A DNA stretch of 64,000 nt from Vibrio hyugaensis (GCF_002906655.1 NZ_CP025794.1:434001-498000); one strand, 5' to 3'; shown: positions 26,725 to 35,885, numbered from the stretch's first letter. The notes: a model not told the origin generated them from the letters alone. Numbers and translations: made by a program.

Positions 26725-27141
26725 TTATAGGTTTGGACCTGTAGACGGTCTGTGCGGCATATTATTGCGTAGTTGGTTCATACCTTGGTACATACGTAGG
26801 AACCACACGAAAATCGCAAGCGTTGCGAACAGCATACCTACCCAAGGAATGAAGTAAGCAACCGTGTCTAACAAAGTACTGTGCACCCAATAGTCACTTA
26901 CGCCAACCAATACACCATTCGATGTTGCCACTGTTACGATCAGAACAACAAAGAACGTGAAGTACAGGAAGAATGTGCGAATCAAACCGTAGTAATGTGA
27001 ATTCACTACGTCACTGTCTTCACCTTTATCCAAACGGTAACCCGCGTAAATGATTGCGATAACGCCTGAGATCAAAAACGTAAACGGGGTAAAACAACTC
27101 AGGATGTAGGCAACCCAAATCCCGTTATGAGGTTTGTTCAT
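26725..27141 (-). CDS. Small multi-pass membrane protein of the fdh operon
   Basis: A 138-residue protein with three to four membrane helices (ILSCFTPFTFLISGVIAIIYAGY, LIRTFFLYFTFFVVLIVTVAT, AYFIPWVGMLFATLAIFVWFL). It resembles DUF4870/Tic20-type small membrane proteins. It overlaps the 3' end of the gamma-subunit gene by 17 bases and is the last gene before the split terminator. Role unknown. Confidence 0.7.
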   Translation of the reverse strand: MNKPHNGIWVAYILSCFTPFTFLISGVIAIIYAGYRLDKGEDSDVVNSHYYGLIRTFFLYFTFFVVLIVTVATSNGVLVGVSDYWVHSTLLDTVAYFIPWVGMLFATLAIFVWFLRMYQGMNQLRNNMPHRPSTGPNL

Positions 27142-28177
27142 TCGTCTTCGCTCCTTTTACGTCCGTTTGAGCTGTGTCAGCCTCACCCATCGCTTCTTTA
27201 GATTTCACTTCTTCATACCAAAGGTCGTGGTGCTCTTTCGCCCATGTCTCGTCAACTTCACCAGTAACCATACCTTCTAATGCACCTTCCATACCGAATA
27301 GACCGATGTAGATGTGGAAGATAAAGCCACAGATCAGAATCAGTGCCGAAATCGCGTGAACAAGGTTAGATAGTTCCATATCGCGGCGAGTTTGGCCGAA
27401 AATTGGGAAATCCAGAACTAAGCCACTCACTGCAGCGATAGCACCGAAGAAGATCAACAACCAGTAAATCGCCTTCTCACCACCGTTTGAGAAACCAGCG
27501 GATGGATGCGTGCCTTTATGCTTACCAACCATGCCGCCCATTTTCATGAACCAACGAATGTCAGTCATTGTTGGAATGGACTTACGCCACCATTTCAACA
27601 GAACAAACATCAGCAAGATAAAGAACAACGGACCCATGTAGTTGTGGTACTGCTTTGCAAGCATCACAACAAAGCCCCAGAACTCAGTAGGCACGTACGG
27701 CTTCAAGAAGTGCTTACCGTAAACCAGCATCAAACCACTGAATGCCAGCGTTAAAAAGGTAAACGCCATGCTCCAGTGAAGTGCACGGTCTAAGCGAGAC
27801 CAGCGTTTCATCTTTTTACCAGTACGTGGCTTGCTTAACATCAGAGGGCCAACGAACACGTAAGCCATGATAACCATTGCGATACTGCCGAAAATCGCGA
27901 CAGCGCCCGCAGGAGACATCCATTTCTCTTTAAGAATGTACCAAGTCTCGCCCGGAGTACTGATTAGTATGCCGTGCTCTGCTGACTTCGACGTGGTATA
28001 GCCTTCTTGCCCCTCTTTGACCTGACGCCAAAAGTCTGCACCTGCAAGTTGCGTCATCTCCTGTTGTACCACTGGAGATGTTTCTTCTTGCGCAGACGCT
28101 GGCATCGCGAAGGTCAGGAGTAATGCTGTCATCATCGACAGCATTACAAGAGACGCACGTTTAAGAGTATTTAACAT
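27125..28177 (-). CDS. Formate dehydrogenase gamma subunit (cytochrome b556)
   Basis: A 350-residue membrane diheme cytochrome b that takes electrons from the Fe-S subunit to quinone. It has an N-terminal signal peptide (to PASA, about 29) and an extended leader helix (MSPAGAVAIFGSIAMVIMAYV). The four-helix cytochrome core carries His ligands in LDRALHWSMAFTF, KQYHNYMGP and NLVHAISALILICGFIFHIYIG. It is longer than FdnI (217) because of N- and C-terminal extensions, as in the FDH3/Wolinella-like class. Confidence 0.9.
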   Translation of the reverse strand: MLNTLKRASLVMLSMMTALLLTFAMPASAQEETSPVVQQEMTQLAGADFWRQVKEGQEGYTTSKSAEHGILISTPGETWYILKEKWMSPAGAVAIFGSIAMVIMAYVFVGPLMLSKPRTGKKMKRWSRLDRALHWSMAFTFLTLAFSGLMLVYGKHFLKPYVPTEFWGFVVMLAKQYHNYMGPLFFILLMFVLLKWWRKSIPTMTDIRWFMKMGGMVGKHKGTHPSAGFSNGGEKAIYWLLIFFGAIAAVSGLVLDFPIFGQTRRDMELSNLVHAISALILICGFIFHIYIGLFGMEGALEGMVTGEVDETWAKEHHDLWYEEVKSKEAMGEADTAQTDVKGAKTNEQTS

Positions 28178-28190
28178 GTGTCTCTCCTAC

Positions 28191-28799
28191 TTAGCTTTTG
28201 GTTGCGTCGTAAGAAAGATCGTTACCGTCTGTCCAACCTGCGTTTTTCGCACCGCGCTCAACCACACGTTGACGGAAGATGTCAGATACTTTCTCTGCAT
28301 CACCTGCTAGCAGTGCTTTCGTTGAACATAGTGATGCACACATAGGTAGCTTACCTTCAGCAATACGGTTCGCACCGTACTTTTCACGCTCTTCTAGAGA
28401 ACCTGGTTCTGTGTTTGGACCACCTGCACAGAATGTACATTTGTCCATTTTGCCACGTTCACCGAATGACGCTTGTTTCGGGAACTGAGGCGCACCGAAT
28501 GGACAAGCAAACAGACAGTAACCACAACCGATACAAAGATCTTTGTTGTGAAGAACGATGCCGTCTTCTGTGTGCTCGAAACAGTCAGCTGGACAAACTG
28601 CCATACAAGGCGCGTCTGTACAGTGCATACAAGCTACAGAGATTGAGTTTTCACCTGGTTCACCGTCGTTCAGTGTTACCACGCGACGACGTTGAATGCC
28701 CCACTCAAGAGCATCATCGTTTTCGTTCTTACATGCAGTAACACAGCCGTTACACTCGATACAGCGTTTGGTGTCACATAGGAATTTCATTCGTGCCAT
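28191..28799 (-). CDS. fdhB: Formate dehydrogenase iron-sulfur (beta) subunit
   Basis: A 202-residue ferredoxin-type subunit with four [4Fe-4S] motifs: CIECNGCVTACKNE, CMHCTDAPCMAVCPADC, CIGCGYCLFACPFGAPQFP and the split CTFCAGG / CASLCSTKAL. It wires the alpha subunit to the cytochrome. It is short and lacks a C-terminal membrane helix, matching the Fdh3B class. It lies 11 bases after the alpha gene and 13 before the gamma gene. Confidence 0.93.
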   Translation of the reverse strand: MARMKFLCDTKRCIECNGCVTACKNENDDALEWGIQRRRVVTLNDGEPGENSISVACMHCTDAPCMAVCPADCFEHTEDGIVLHNKDLCIGCGYCLFACPFGAPQFPKQASFGERGKMDKCTFCAGGPNTEPGSLEEREKYGANRIAEGKLPMCASLCSTKALLAGDAEKVSDIFRQRVVERGAKNAGWTDGNDLSYDATKS

Positions 28800-28810
28800 T
28801 GTCAGACTCC

Positions 28811-31666
28811 TTACGCTTTACGAATGTTACATAGGGTTACTTTTGTTTCCTGCATCAAAGTAACAGGGTCGTAACCGTAAGTGGTTGCCGTGTTGGCTGC
28901 TTCACCAACAACATAAGGATCCGTGCCTTCTGGGTACTTAGGACGTAGGTCTTCACCTTCGAACTTACCGCCGAAGTGGAACGGAATGAACGCCAGACCC
29001 GGTTTAACACGACGAGTGACCATCGCTTTCACCTTGATGCGACCTTTCTCTGCACCTTCAACCCAAACGTCATCACCATCTTTGAAACCAAGATCGTTTG
29101 CGTCTTTCGGGTTCACTTCAACGAACATTTCTTGCTGAAGTTCAGCAAGCCATGGGTTTGAACGTGTTTCTTCACCACCACCTTCGTACTCAACCAAGCG
29201 ACCAGAAGTCAGGATGATTGGGTATTCGCCAGACTTGTCTTCTTTCTGGATAGACTTGTAAAGCGTTGGTACACGGAAGATTGCTTCTTTGTCGTCCCAA
29301 GTTGGGTAATCCGTTACAAGGTCACGACGAGGCGTGTATAGCGGCTCACGGTGTAGCGGCACGCGGTCTGGGAATGTCCAAACAATCGCACGCGCTTTTG
29401 CGTTACCAAACGGGATACAACCGTGCTTGATCGCTACGCGTTGGATACCACCAGACAGGTCAGTTTTCCAGTTTTTACCTTCCGCAGCGGCTTTTTCTTC
29501 AGCCGTTAGGTCGTCCCACCAACCAAGCTGTTTGATTAGCTTGTCAGAGAACTCTGGGTAACCGTCTTTGATTTCACAGCCTTTTGAGTAGCTGTCTTCA
29601 GCAAGTAGGCTTTGACCTTCGAATTCAACACCGAAACGCGTACGGAAGTTACCGCCACCTTCTGCAACCGTCTTAGACGTATCGTACAGAATGTGTGTGC
29701 CTGGGTGCTTCATCTCTGGTGTGCCCCAACATGGCCAAGGTAGACCGTAAGTCTCACCATTCACAGGACCACCCTCTGCTTCCAGAGATGTCTTGTGGAA
29801 TGTGTGCCAGTTTTGTTGGTGCGCTTTTAGACGCTCTGGGCTTTGACCTGTGTAACCGATGGTCCACATGCCTTTGTTGAATTCGCGAGTAATGTCTTCA
29901 ATTACTGGCTGGTTGTTCTCTACGCGTACGTTTTTGAACAGCAGATCTTCATAACCTAGCTTCTTAGTTAGCAGGTACATGATTTCGTGGTCAGGTTTAG
30001 ATTCGAACAATGGTTCGATAACTTGATCACGCCACTGAAGTGAGCGGTTAGATGCTGTCACACTGCCGTGCGTTTCAAACTGAGTCGTTGCAGGAAGCAG
30101 GTAAACGCCGTCAGTACGATCGTTCATTACCGCTGCAACTGTTGGGTATGGGTCAACAATAACCATCATATCCAGCTTCTGCATCGCTTTCTTCATCTCA
30201 GGACCACGAGTCTGAGAGTTTACTGCGTGACCCCAGTAGAACATTGCGCGGATGTTTTCACGTTGACGAATGTTGTCTTTGTTTTCAAGGACACCATCTA
30301 CCCAACGAGATACGGGGATACCTGCGCTGTTCATTGGTTTTTGACCGCCGTAAGCGTTGTCATCGAAACGACCTTTCACCCACTCGTAATCGATTTCCCA
30401 CACTTTCGACCAATGACGCCATGAACCTTCAGACAAGCCGTAGTAGCCTGGTAGCGTGTCAGATAGTACGCCAAGGTCAGTTGCACCCTGTACGTTATCG
30501 TGACCACGGAAGATGTTTGCACCCCCGCCTGATTTACCGATGTTACCTAGCGCAAGCTCAAGTACACAGTAAGCACGAGTGTTGTTGTTACCAGTCGTAT
30601 GCTGAGTACCACCCATACACCACACGATACAACCCGGACGGTTTTCAGAAAGCAATTTCGCTGTTTGGTAAACTTCAGACTCAGGTACGCCAGTTACGCG
30701 CTCAACTTCTGCTGGTGTCCACTTAGCCACTTCTGCACGGATTTCATCCATACCGAATACACGTTGACGGATGAACTCTTTGTCTTCCCAGTTGTTCGCG
30801 AAGACATGCCATAGCACGCCCCAAATAAACGCAACGTCAGAACCCGGACGTAGCGATACGTAGTGATCCGATTTTGCAGCGGTACGGGTACGGCGAGGAT
30901 CCGCAACAACGATCTTACAGTTGTTCTTCTCTTTCGCGATTAGGATGTGCTGCATCGCAACAGGGTGCGCTTCTGCAGGGTTTGAACCAATGAACAGCAT
31001 CGACTTACAGTTGTGCATGTCATTGAAAGAGTTGGTCATCGCACCGTAACCCCAAGTGTTTGCGACACCTGCTACGGTTGTTGAGTGACAGATACGCGCT
31101 TGGTGGTCAACGTTGTTGGTACCCCAAAGCGACGCCATCTTACGGAACATGTACGCTTGTTCGTTGTTGTGCTTTGCACTACCCAACCAGTACACCGAAT
31201 CTGGACCCGACTCTTTGCGGATGTCCATCACCTTGTTACCGATTTCTTCGATCGCTTGATCCCAAGAAAGCTTCTTCCACTTACCGTTTTCAAGCTTCAT
31301 TGGGTATTTCAGACGACGCTCACCGTGACCGTGTTCGCGCAGTGCTGCACCTTTTGCACAGTGTCCACCAGCGTTGAATGGGTGGTCGAATGCAGGCTCT
31401 TGACCTGTCCACACGCCGTTTTGAACTTCAGCGTAGACACCACAACCTACAGAACAGTGAGAACAGATGGTACGTTTTACTTCTGTTTTCGCTTCTGGAT
31501 CCACCGATTTAGCTTGTGCTTTCTTCATCATGCCCGGTGCAAAAAGACTTGCACCTACAACCGCACCACCAGCAGCAAGCGAGGTATTTTTCATGAATGC
31601 ACGGCGAGAAACGCCAAGCTGATTGGTTTCTTTGCTCACACTGTCGGAGCGTTTGACAAGTTTCAT
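28811..31666 (-). CDS. fdhA: Formate dehydrogenase catalytic (alpha) subunit, Cys-type, Tat-exported
   Basis: A 951-residue molybdopterin or tungstopterin enzyme oxidising formate to CO2 in the periplasm. It has a twin-arginine leader (GVSRRAFMKNTS, RR 21-22), an N-terminal [4Fe-4S] motif (CSHCSVGCGVY... GGHCAKG, 68-103), then the active site ARICHSTTVAG with Cys193 where selenoenzymes carry Sec. The molydopterin-dinucleotide binding C-terminal domain begins around 820 (PIILTSGRLVEYEGGG). A nearby TorD chaperone and tungstate importer suggest W or Mo. The sequence cannot tell which metal. Confidence 0.93.
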   Translation of the reverse strand: MKLVKRSDSVSKETNQLGVSRRAFMKNTSLAAGGAVVGASLFAPGMMKKAQAKSVDPEAKTEVKRTICSHCSVGCGVYAEVQNGVWTGQEPAFDHPFNAGGHCAKGAALREHGHGERRLKYPMKLENGKWKKLSWDQAIEEIGNKVMDIRKESGPDSVYWLGSAKHNNEQAYMFRKMASLWGTNNVDHQARICHSTTVAGVANTWGYGAMTNSFNDMHNCKSMLFIGSNPAEAHPVAMQHILIAKEKNNCKIVVADPRRTRTAAKSDHYVSLRPGSDVAFIWGVLWHVFANNWEDKEFIRQRVFGMDEIRAEVAKWTPAEVERVTGVPESEVYQTAKLLSENRPGCIVWCMGGTQHTTGNNNTRAYCVLELALGNIGKSGGGANIFRGHDNVQGATDLGVLSDTLPGYYGLSEGSWRHWSKVWEIDYEWVKGRFDDNAYGGQKPMNSAGIPVSRWVDGVLENKDNIRQRENIRAMFYWGHAVNSQTRGPEMKKAMQKLDMMVIVDPYPTVAAVMNDRTDGVYLLPATTQFETHGSVTASNRSLQWRDQVIEPLFESKPDHEIMYLLTKKLGYEDLLFKNVRVENNQPVIEDITREFNKGMWTIGYTGQSPERLKAHQQNWHTFHKTSLEAEGGPVNGETYGLPWPCWGTPEMKHPGTHILYDTSKTVAEGGGNFRTRFGVEFEGQSLLAEDSYSKGCEIKDGYPEFSDKLIKQLGWWDDLTAEEKAAAEGKNWKTDLSGGIQRVAIKHGCIPFGNAKARAIVWTFPDRVPLHREPLYTPRRDLVTDYPTWDDKEAIFRVPTLYKSIQKEDKSGEYPIILTSGRLVEYEGGGEETRSNPWLAELQQEMFVEVNPKDANDLGFKDGDDVWVEGAEKGRIKVKAMVTRRVKPGLAFIPFHFGGKFEGEDLRPKYPEGTDPYVVGEAANTATTYGYDPVTLMQETKVTLCNIRKA

Positions 31667-31676
31667 CCGTTATCTC

Positions 31677-31880
31677 CTAAAGTGTGTCGTAGTAATCGCG
31701 AATGTGTTGAGTTTCACGATACCCTTTCTTCTTCACGTCATTTTCAGAAGGCTCAACCGTTTCTGAAGCGCTTGCCACTTTTGTTGTTCCAGCGACAACC
31801 GCACAAGCTACGGCTGCAGTCGTTAAGCCTTTCAGGAGATCCCTACGGCTTGTGTTTATTTCTTTATTATCTTTCATCAT
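31677..31880 (-). CDS. Small Tat-leader protein of the formate dehydrogenase operon
   Basis: A 67-residue protein with twin-arginine signal TSRRDLLKGLTTAAVACAVVAGT and a short tail ending GYRETQHIRDYYDTL. Such proteins are conserved upstream of fdhA in FDH3-type operons and may ride with, or help export of, the enzyme. It ends 10 bases before fdhA. Function unknown. Confidence 0.8.
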   Translation of the reverse strand: MMKDNKEINTSRRDLLKGLTTAAVACAVVAGTTKVASASETVEPSENDVKKKGYRETQHIRDYYDTL

Positions 31881-31950
31881 TGCTTCCTTACCTTACGGTA
31901 GATCTTTGGAGGCTATTGCCCCTCTATCGATATGACCAAGTACTGCTCGA

Positions 31951-32583
31951 TTACTCGTAATCAGTGACGTTTTTCACATCAATTTTTAATTTGTGCTTAC
32001 TGCTTTTGGTGTTCACGCTAAAGCGCACTTGTTCCAGTGTTAAGAACGCCTCACACAGTTGAGCTGCTGGCTTATAAAAGTTCGCGCTCTCTGAGTTTTC
32101 TAGTTGCTGAGTGAAAGAGTTAAACCAAGGTGCGATGTGTTTGTTAAACACCGCTTGTTGAAGATCTTCTTCTTCACCCGTTAGCATCGACATCACTTCA
32201 CAAAGTGCTGCGATGTGGTCTTCCGGCTCTTTCACATTTTCATCGCGCTCGAAACCAAGCAGTTCCAAATCGTGACGAATTTCAGCCAGTGGTTTTTCCA
32301 TCATTGCGCCCGTCATGTGCCATGAGCCAAACGGCATCACTTCACCACGACCGATACCAATGAAAAGATCTTGGTATTCATCTTCGAGCGCTTCGCGATT
32401 AGAATCTTTTGCCGCTTGCTGAAGCGCAATCCACGCTTTTTGCATTGCGCTTTCTGATGGTTCAACTTCTAGAGAAGTCAGGAACTCGATCATCTCTTCA
32501 CTTGGTGCGCTACGGAAAAGCGCTGACAAAACCAAGTAGATCTCTGTTCTCAGTGTTTGTTCTTGTTCTCGTTGTGTATCCAC
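31951..32583 (-). CDS. TorD/DmsD-family redox enzyme maturation chaperone
   Basis: A 210-residue all-helical protein with the family core around YQDLFIGIGRGEVMPFGSWHMTGAMMEKPLAEIRHDLELLGF and EPEDHIAALCEVMSML (the E-P-x-D-H motif). These chaperones bind Tat leaders and aid cofactor insertion. By position it serves FdhA. It lies 9 bases after the polyferredoxin gene. Confidence 0.9.
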   Translation of the reverse strand: MDTQREQEQTLRTEIYLVLSALFRSAPSEEMIEFLTSLEVEPSESAMQKAWIALQQAAKDSNREALEDEYQDLFIGIGRGEVMPFGSWHMTGAMMEKPLAEIRHDLELLGFERDENVKEPEDHIAALCEVMSMLTGEEEDLQQAVFNKHIAPWFNSFTQQLENSESANFYKPAAQLCEAFLTLEQVRFSVNTKSSKHKLKIDVKNVTDYE

Positions 32584-32592
32584 TGCGAGCTC

Positions 32593-34254
32593 CTAGTATT
32601 TCAGTTGTTTCATTGGGTCTTCTGCCATCGACTCAAACATGTCGATCACACGGCAGTCTTCACACATCGCGATACGATTGATCGCCGCTTCATCAGAGAA
32701 ATGAGAGTGGCCGCGTAACTTATTTTGTAGCATGTCGATCATAGACTGAGGTGCGAATGGCTTATGACAGCGAATACATTCCGCTGCTTTCTCTTCGTGA
32801 ATCACAACCGCTTTTTGGCGCTCTTCTTTCACCCAGTTCATGCGTGGCGTTAGAGTCAGAACTTTCTCTGGACATGCTTTTTCACACAAACCACATTGAA
32901 TACAATCTTGTTCAACGAATTTAAGTGATGGAGATTCACCATCAGTATGAAGTGCACGTGTTGGACAAACCGCCACACAGCTCATACACAACGTACAATC
33001 TTTGCTCTCACAAGAAACATTGCCGTAAGGCGCGTTCGCAGGCAGTTCAACAATGTTCTCAACCGGAATACGAGAAGAAGACATTGCATCCAGCGCAGTA
33101 AACAAACGTTGACGCTTGTTACCTTGAAGATCGCCAAGGGCAAGGTCGAATGAATCTGTACATAGTGTTGGAGGACCTTCACGAAGCGATTCCAAGTAAA
33201 GGATATCGATGGTCTCTTTTGCGATACCAAGTTGATCCAATAGCTCTTGCGCAATACCCACTTCGTTGTTCAGAACACGAATGATGGTTGCAGGCATAAA
33301 GCGAGAAGCCGCAAATAGCACTTGCGTCGCGCCATTAACTAGAGCTGCAAACCATGTATCGATACCGATAGAAGGAAGCTCTTCAACCACAATTGGAATC
33401 ACGTTATCTGGTAACGCTTTCAGTGCCATCACGTTGTAAGTCTCGTGACGAGAACTACAGATAAGAACGATAGGATCCAGACCGCCCGCTTGCTCGTAGT
33501 TCGCTAACGTGCGTTCAATGAATTTTTGCGTATCTTCAGGATTAGGTAGCGCATAATGAATCGCTTCTGTCGGACAAGCCGTTGCACAAGTACCCACGCC
33601 CTGGCATAGGTATGGGTTAATCTCGATGTGATGACCGGTTTTATCGCTGCCTTCACTTGATAGTGCGCCAGCAGGACAAGCATCGACACAACGCTCACAG
33701 CCTTTTACGCCACGAGAACTGTGCGCACATAGGTCAGTGTCCAAGCGGAAGAATTTTGGCTTATCAAACGTACCCATTAATGTTGGGATTTCTTCTAGCG
33801 CTTCTGCCAGTTTTGGATAACCGCGTCCTACTGGGTAGTAACCCGGAACCGGAACCTCTTCTGACATACAGCTGCTTAGACAAAGATCGAGAACAACATC
33901 GAAACAATCACTATTAATAGCGACTTTTGCTAGGTTGCTTGTTAGACCGTTATTTTCGATAAGCACTTCAAACGTACCTAGGAAACCAGAAACCTGAACT
34001 GAGTTTGCAAAGTACAGTTCTGGATTGGTGCCTTTCTCTCCGTCTGTAGAAAGAAGTGTCAGGCTGTTCATTTGAGATAGCTGCGCGGCTGCACTCTCAA
34101 TGATGGCAGTCGGTCCAACAATCAGCGTATTACCGCCACTCTCGTAGCTCACCGTTGGTGGAATAAGATTGGTCAACTCTACGGTATTCTCAAACGCATA
34201 CAGACGCGCTTTACCGTTATTGGAAGTTGCTTGTTCTAATAGTTGTTTCAACAT
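32593..34254 (-). CDS. 4Fe-4S polyferredoxin of the formate dehydrogenase operon
   Basis: A 553-residue cytoplasmic iron-sulfur protein. Four cluster motifs: CERCVDACPAGAL, CQGVGTCATACPTEAI, CTLCMSCVAVCPTRAL and CIQCGLCEKACPEKVL. Two further CxxC pairs occur near the C-terminus (AAECIRCHKPF and MCEDCRVIDMFE). A CoA-transferase-like or MvhD-like central region lies between (about 260-390). It is the first gene of the operon that runs to the 138-residue membrane protein. It probably handles electrons during maturation or links formate oxidation to a cytoplasmic partner; this is inference. Confidence 0.85.
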   Translation of the reverse strand: MLKQLLEQATSNNGKARLYAFENTVELTNLIPPTVSYESGGNTLIVGPTAIIESAAAQLSQMNSLTLLSTDGEKGTNPELYFANSVQVSGFLGTFEVLIENNGLTSNLAKVAINSDCFDVVLDLCLSSCMSEEVPVPGYYPVGRGYPKLAEALEEIPTLMGTFDKPKFFRLDTDLCAHSSRGVKGCERCVDACPAGALSSEGSDKTGHHIEINPYLCQGVGTCATACPTEAIHYALPNPEDTQKFIERTLANYEQAGGLDPIVLICSSRHETYNVMALKALPDNVIPIVVEELPSIGIDTWFAALVNGATQVLFAASRFMPATIIRVLNNEVGIAQELLDQLGIAKETIDILYLESLREGPPTLCTDSFDLALGDLQGNKRQRLFTALDAMSSSRIPVENIVELPANAPYGNVSCESKDCTLCMSCVAVCPTRALHTDGESPSLKFVEQDCIQCGLCEKACPEKVLTLTPRMNWVKEERQKAVVIHEEKAAECIRCHKPFAPQSMIDMLQNKLRGHSHFSDEAAINRIAMCEDCRVIDMFESMAEDPMKQLKY

Positions 34255-34430
34255 TGCTCAGTTCCATTTATACGCATGGATAGTTTCTTCCATCTTTCAT
34301 TGTAGTTAGCGCAGGCGATTCTGCTGATTAACTCGTCAGTAACTACCCCTTTTAGGTAGTCCAATACGGGTTATCACTGCCTGTTAGGAAAATGGTCTAA
34401 CTTCAACAAGAATGGTAATGAACAACAGAT

Positions 34431-34447
34431 AGCAAATGTCGTGCCAA
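34431..34447 (-). promoter_or_regulatory. Sigma-54 (-24/-12) promoter of the formate dehydrogenase operon
   Basis: The reverse strand reads TTGGCACGACATTTGCT, identical to the consensus TTGGCACG-N4-TTGCT, with GG and GC ten bases apart. Expected start of transcription is about 34420, giving a leader of about 165 bases before the polyferredoxin ATG. Confidence 0.88.
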
Positions 34448-34508
34448 TTAAATATCAGCTAATTTTCAATAGGTTAGCTATTTATCTTAGAAATTGTAGG
34501 GATAAAAA

Positions 34509-34539
34509 AACCGACTGGGACATTTTGTCTCAGCCGGTT
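34509..34539 (-). terminator. Terminator of the DUF3305/DUF3306 operon, overlapping an activator-type palindrome
   Basis: On the reverse strand AACCGGCTGAGACA pairs with TGTCCCAGTCGGTT (one wobble, one mismatch), followed by seven T. The hairpin tip contains the GGGACATTTTGTCTC palindrome (34517-34531). Confidence 0.8.
34517..34531. promoter_or_regulatory. Candidate upstream activator site A for the fdh promoter
   Basis: GGGACATTTTGTCTC matches GGnACAnnnTGTnCC with one mismatch. Its centre lies about 104 bases upstream of the predicted fdh start, the same offset as the tup site at 45967. Confidence 0.6.
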
Positions 34540-34550
34540 CATTGAGCGTT

Positions 34551-34565
34551 TAGTCAAAATGTACC
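34551..34565. promoter_or_regulatory. Candidate upstream activator site B for the fdh promoter
   Basis: The reverse strand reads GGTACATTTTGACTA, with a good left half (GGTACA) and a weaker right half. The centre is about -138. It overlaps the stop codon of the DUF3306 gene. Confidence 0.5.
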
Positions 34566-35203
34566 TATTCTTTGTGTGGTATATTTTGTCCCACCTCTTC
34601 AGGGTCTAGTTTTGTCTCTGGAATATCACTTTCATCAGATACTGTGTTTATATACAGCCCTTTTTGTTCTTCGGGAGTTTCGGCACCTTCAGTAAGTTCT
34701 ATATCAGACGCTTCAATATCACTTTCTTCATGAGATTCAGCAAGTTGTGCGTGTTCTTCTGATGGTTCTTCTTCCGTTTTGTCTTTCACCCAATTACGAA
34801 GTGTTTCAGCCACCCCTTCAGAAAGCGACTTGAGATTACTGTAGTCGTCGTCGTAATCATCCAAGCCATCGCGAACGTTAAACTCTTCTGACAGGAACAT
34901 CTTACGCAGTGCGGCTTTCTTAACGCTCTCTGAAGCCTCAGAAACCAATAACTGCGCCACGGACATCTCTTCAGGATCGGTTGCTTCGCTTGATGCTTCT
35001 TGAGCCATTGCTCCTTTAGCTTCAGTCTCTGTAGCAGAAGCCTCGGTAGCCAATGCTTGCGCTTCAGTGCTTAATTCTTCATGAGCTTGTGTAGTTTCCG
35101 GTTCAGTAGATTCAACAGCGTCTACAACCCTAGCGTCTGTAGGCTCTGTAGTGGTTTCATCTAATTTACGTTTCGACCAACGGCTAAAGAAACTAGTTGC
35201 CAT
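34565..35203 (-). CDS. DUF3306 domain protein
   Basis: A 212-residue, strongly acidic protein. It starts MATSFFSRWSKRKLDE, a hallmark of DUF3306, followed by a low-complexity Glu/Thr/Ala region and a conserved core (about 75-140: MSVAQLLVSEASESVKKAALRKMFLSEEFNVRDGLDDYDDDY). DUF3305/DUF3306 pairs occur with formate dehydrogenase genes and are thought to help its maturation; mechanism unknown. It overlaps the DUF3305 gene by 11 bases. Confidence 0.85.
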   Translation of the reverse strand: MATSFFSRWSKRKLDETTTEPTDARVVDAVESTEPETTQAHEELSTEAQALATEASATETEAKGAMAQEASSEATDPEEMSVAQLLVSEASESVKKAALRKMFLSEEFNVRDGLDDYDDDYSNLKSLSEGVAETLRNWVKDKTEEEPSEEHAQLAESHEESDIEASDIELTEGAETPEEQKGLYINTVSDESDIPETKLDPEEVGQNIPHKE

Positions 35204-35657
35204 TTGCTCTGCCCGCTCCTTTGCGTTTCTTACGTCTTACTTCTAGTAACTCACCATGGCGACCAATAAAGGCTTCCATCCAAGCTTGAACGGCTAACGG
35301 CATATCATTGGACAACACTAGGTTATCGCCATCCATATATTGTGCAGCAACCGTTTGAGAGGCAGTAAGCAATTGAATTATTGGTTTTTCACCAGAATCC
35401 ACATTATCCATAATTAAAAACAACTTAGGTTGCTGAGAACTTAGATTAAATCGGTAATCAGTGCGCTCATCTTTATGCAGTTGCAGTAAACACACATCTT
35501 GAGTCTCATCCGTTGGCGTGATTTCAAAACCTGCAAGCTGCCATTGAGTCGTGACCCAAATCCCAGTGCTGATTTCGTGTTCTACCAAATCAACGCCAAT
35601 TGGCCATGAATCTTCTGTTTTTTCGTATTTGTTCTCGAACTCTTTCGTATTCGACAT
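35193..35657 (-). CDS. DUF3305 domain protein
   Basis: A 154-residue protein with WPIGVDLVEHEISTGIWVTTQWQLAGFEI, the characteristic DUF3305 opening, and a basic tail (RRKKRKGAGRANGN). It is always paired with DUF3306 and formate dehydrogenase genes in the families I know. It is the first gene of a two-gene unit with a sigma-54 type promoter about 80 bases upstream. Confidence 0.85.
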   Translation of the reverse strand: MSNTKEFENKYEKTEDSWPIGVDLVEHEISTGIWVTTQWQLAGFEITPTDETQDVCLLQLHKDERTDYRFNLSSQQPKLFLIMDNVDSGEKPIIQLLTASQTVAAQYMDGDNLVLSNDMPLAVQAWMEAFIGRHGELLEVRRKKRKGAGRANGN

Positions 35658-35697
35658 AACTCATCCAGTTTGTTCTATGTAGGCTTGAAGACAGAAA

Positions 35698-35712
35698 AGG
35701 ACATTTTGTACT
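35698..35712. promoter_or_regulatory. Activator-type palindrome between DUF3305 and fdhD
   Basis: AGGACATTTTGTACT shares 12 consecutive bases (GACATTTTGTAC) with the tup site at 45968-45979. It lies about 24 bases downstream of the predicted DUF3305 start, and about 208 upstream of the predicted fdhD start. The position is unusual for an enhancer, though such sites can act from either side. Confidence 0.5.
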
Positions 35713-35739
35713 TTGCTTTCAACCATTTTAGCGTTACAA

Positions 35740-35756
35740 AGCAATAAACGCGCCAA
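35740..35756 (-). promoter_or_regulatory. Sigma-54 promoter of DUF3305/DUF3306
   Basis: The reverse strand reads TTGGCGCGTTTATTGCT; GG and GC are ten bases apart, and only one base differs from the TTGGCACG/TTGCT consensus. Predicted transcription start is about 35729. Confidence 0.75.
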
Positions 35757-35885
35757 ATCAAACTCACTTTTCTCTCTATACAAAATTAGTCTAGCCGTCA
35801 GTGTGAGTCTGTGTCATTACTGCGAACTCTCAGTTTTAGCAGACATTTGACGTAAAGCCTCGCAATTTCATTTATACCCGCTATT

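Noticed and set aside
31084..31092. Selenocysteine codon in formate dehydrogenase
   Set aside because: The active-site position (Cys193, ARICHSTT) is a normal Cys codon (TGT), and the frame has no internal TGA.
31085..31960. Long open frame (291 codons) on the forward strand opposite fdhA
   Set aside because: It lies antisense to the highly conserved molybdopterin enzyme and has a low-quality, Cys/His-rich composition with no ribosome site; it is a shadow of codon use. The same holds for other antisense frames in fdhA (30068-30726), tupB (47211-47738) and potD1 (23127-23393).
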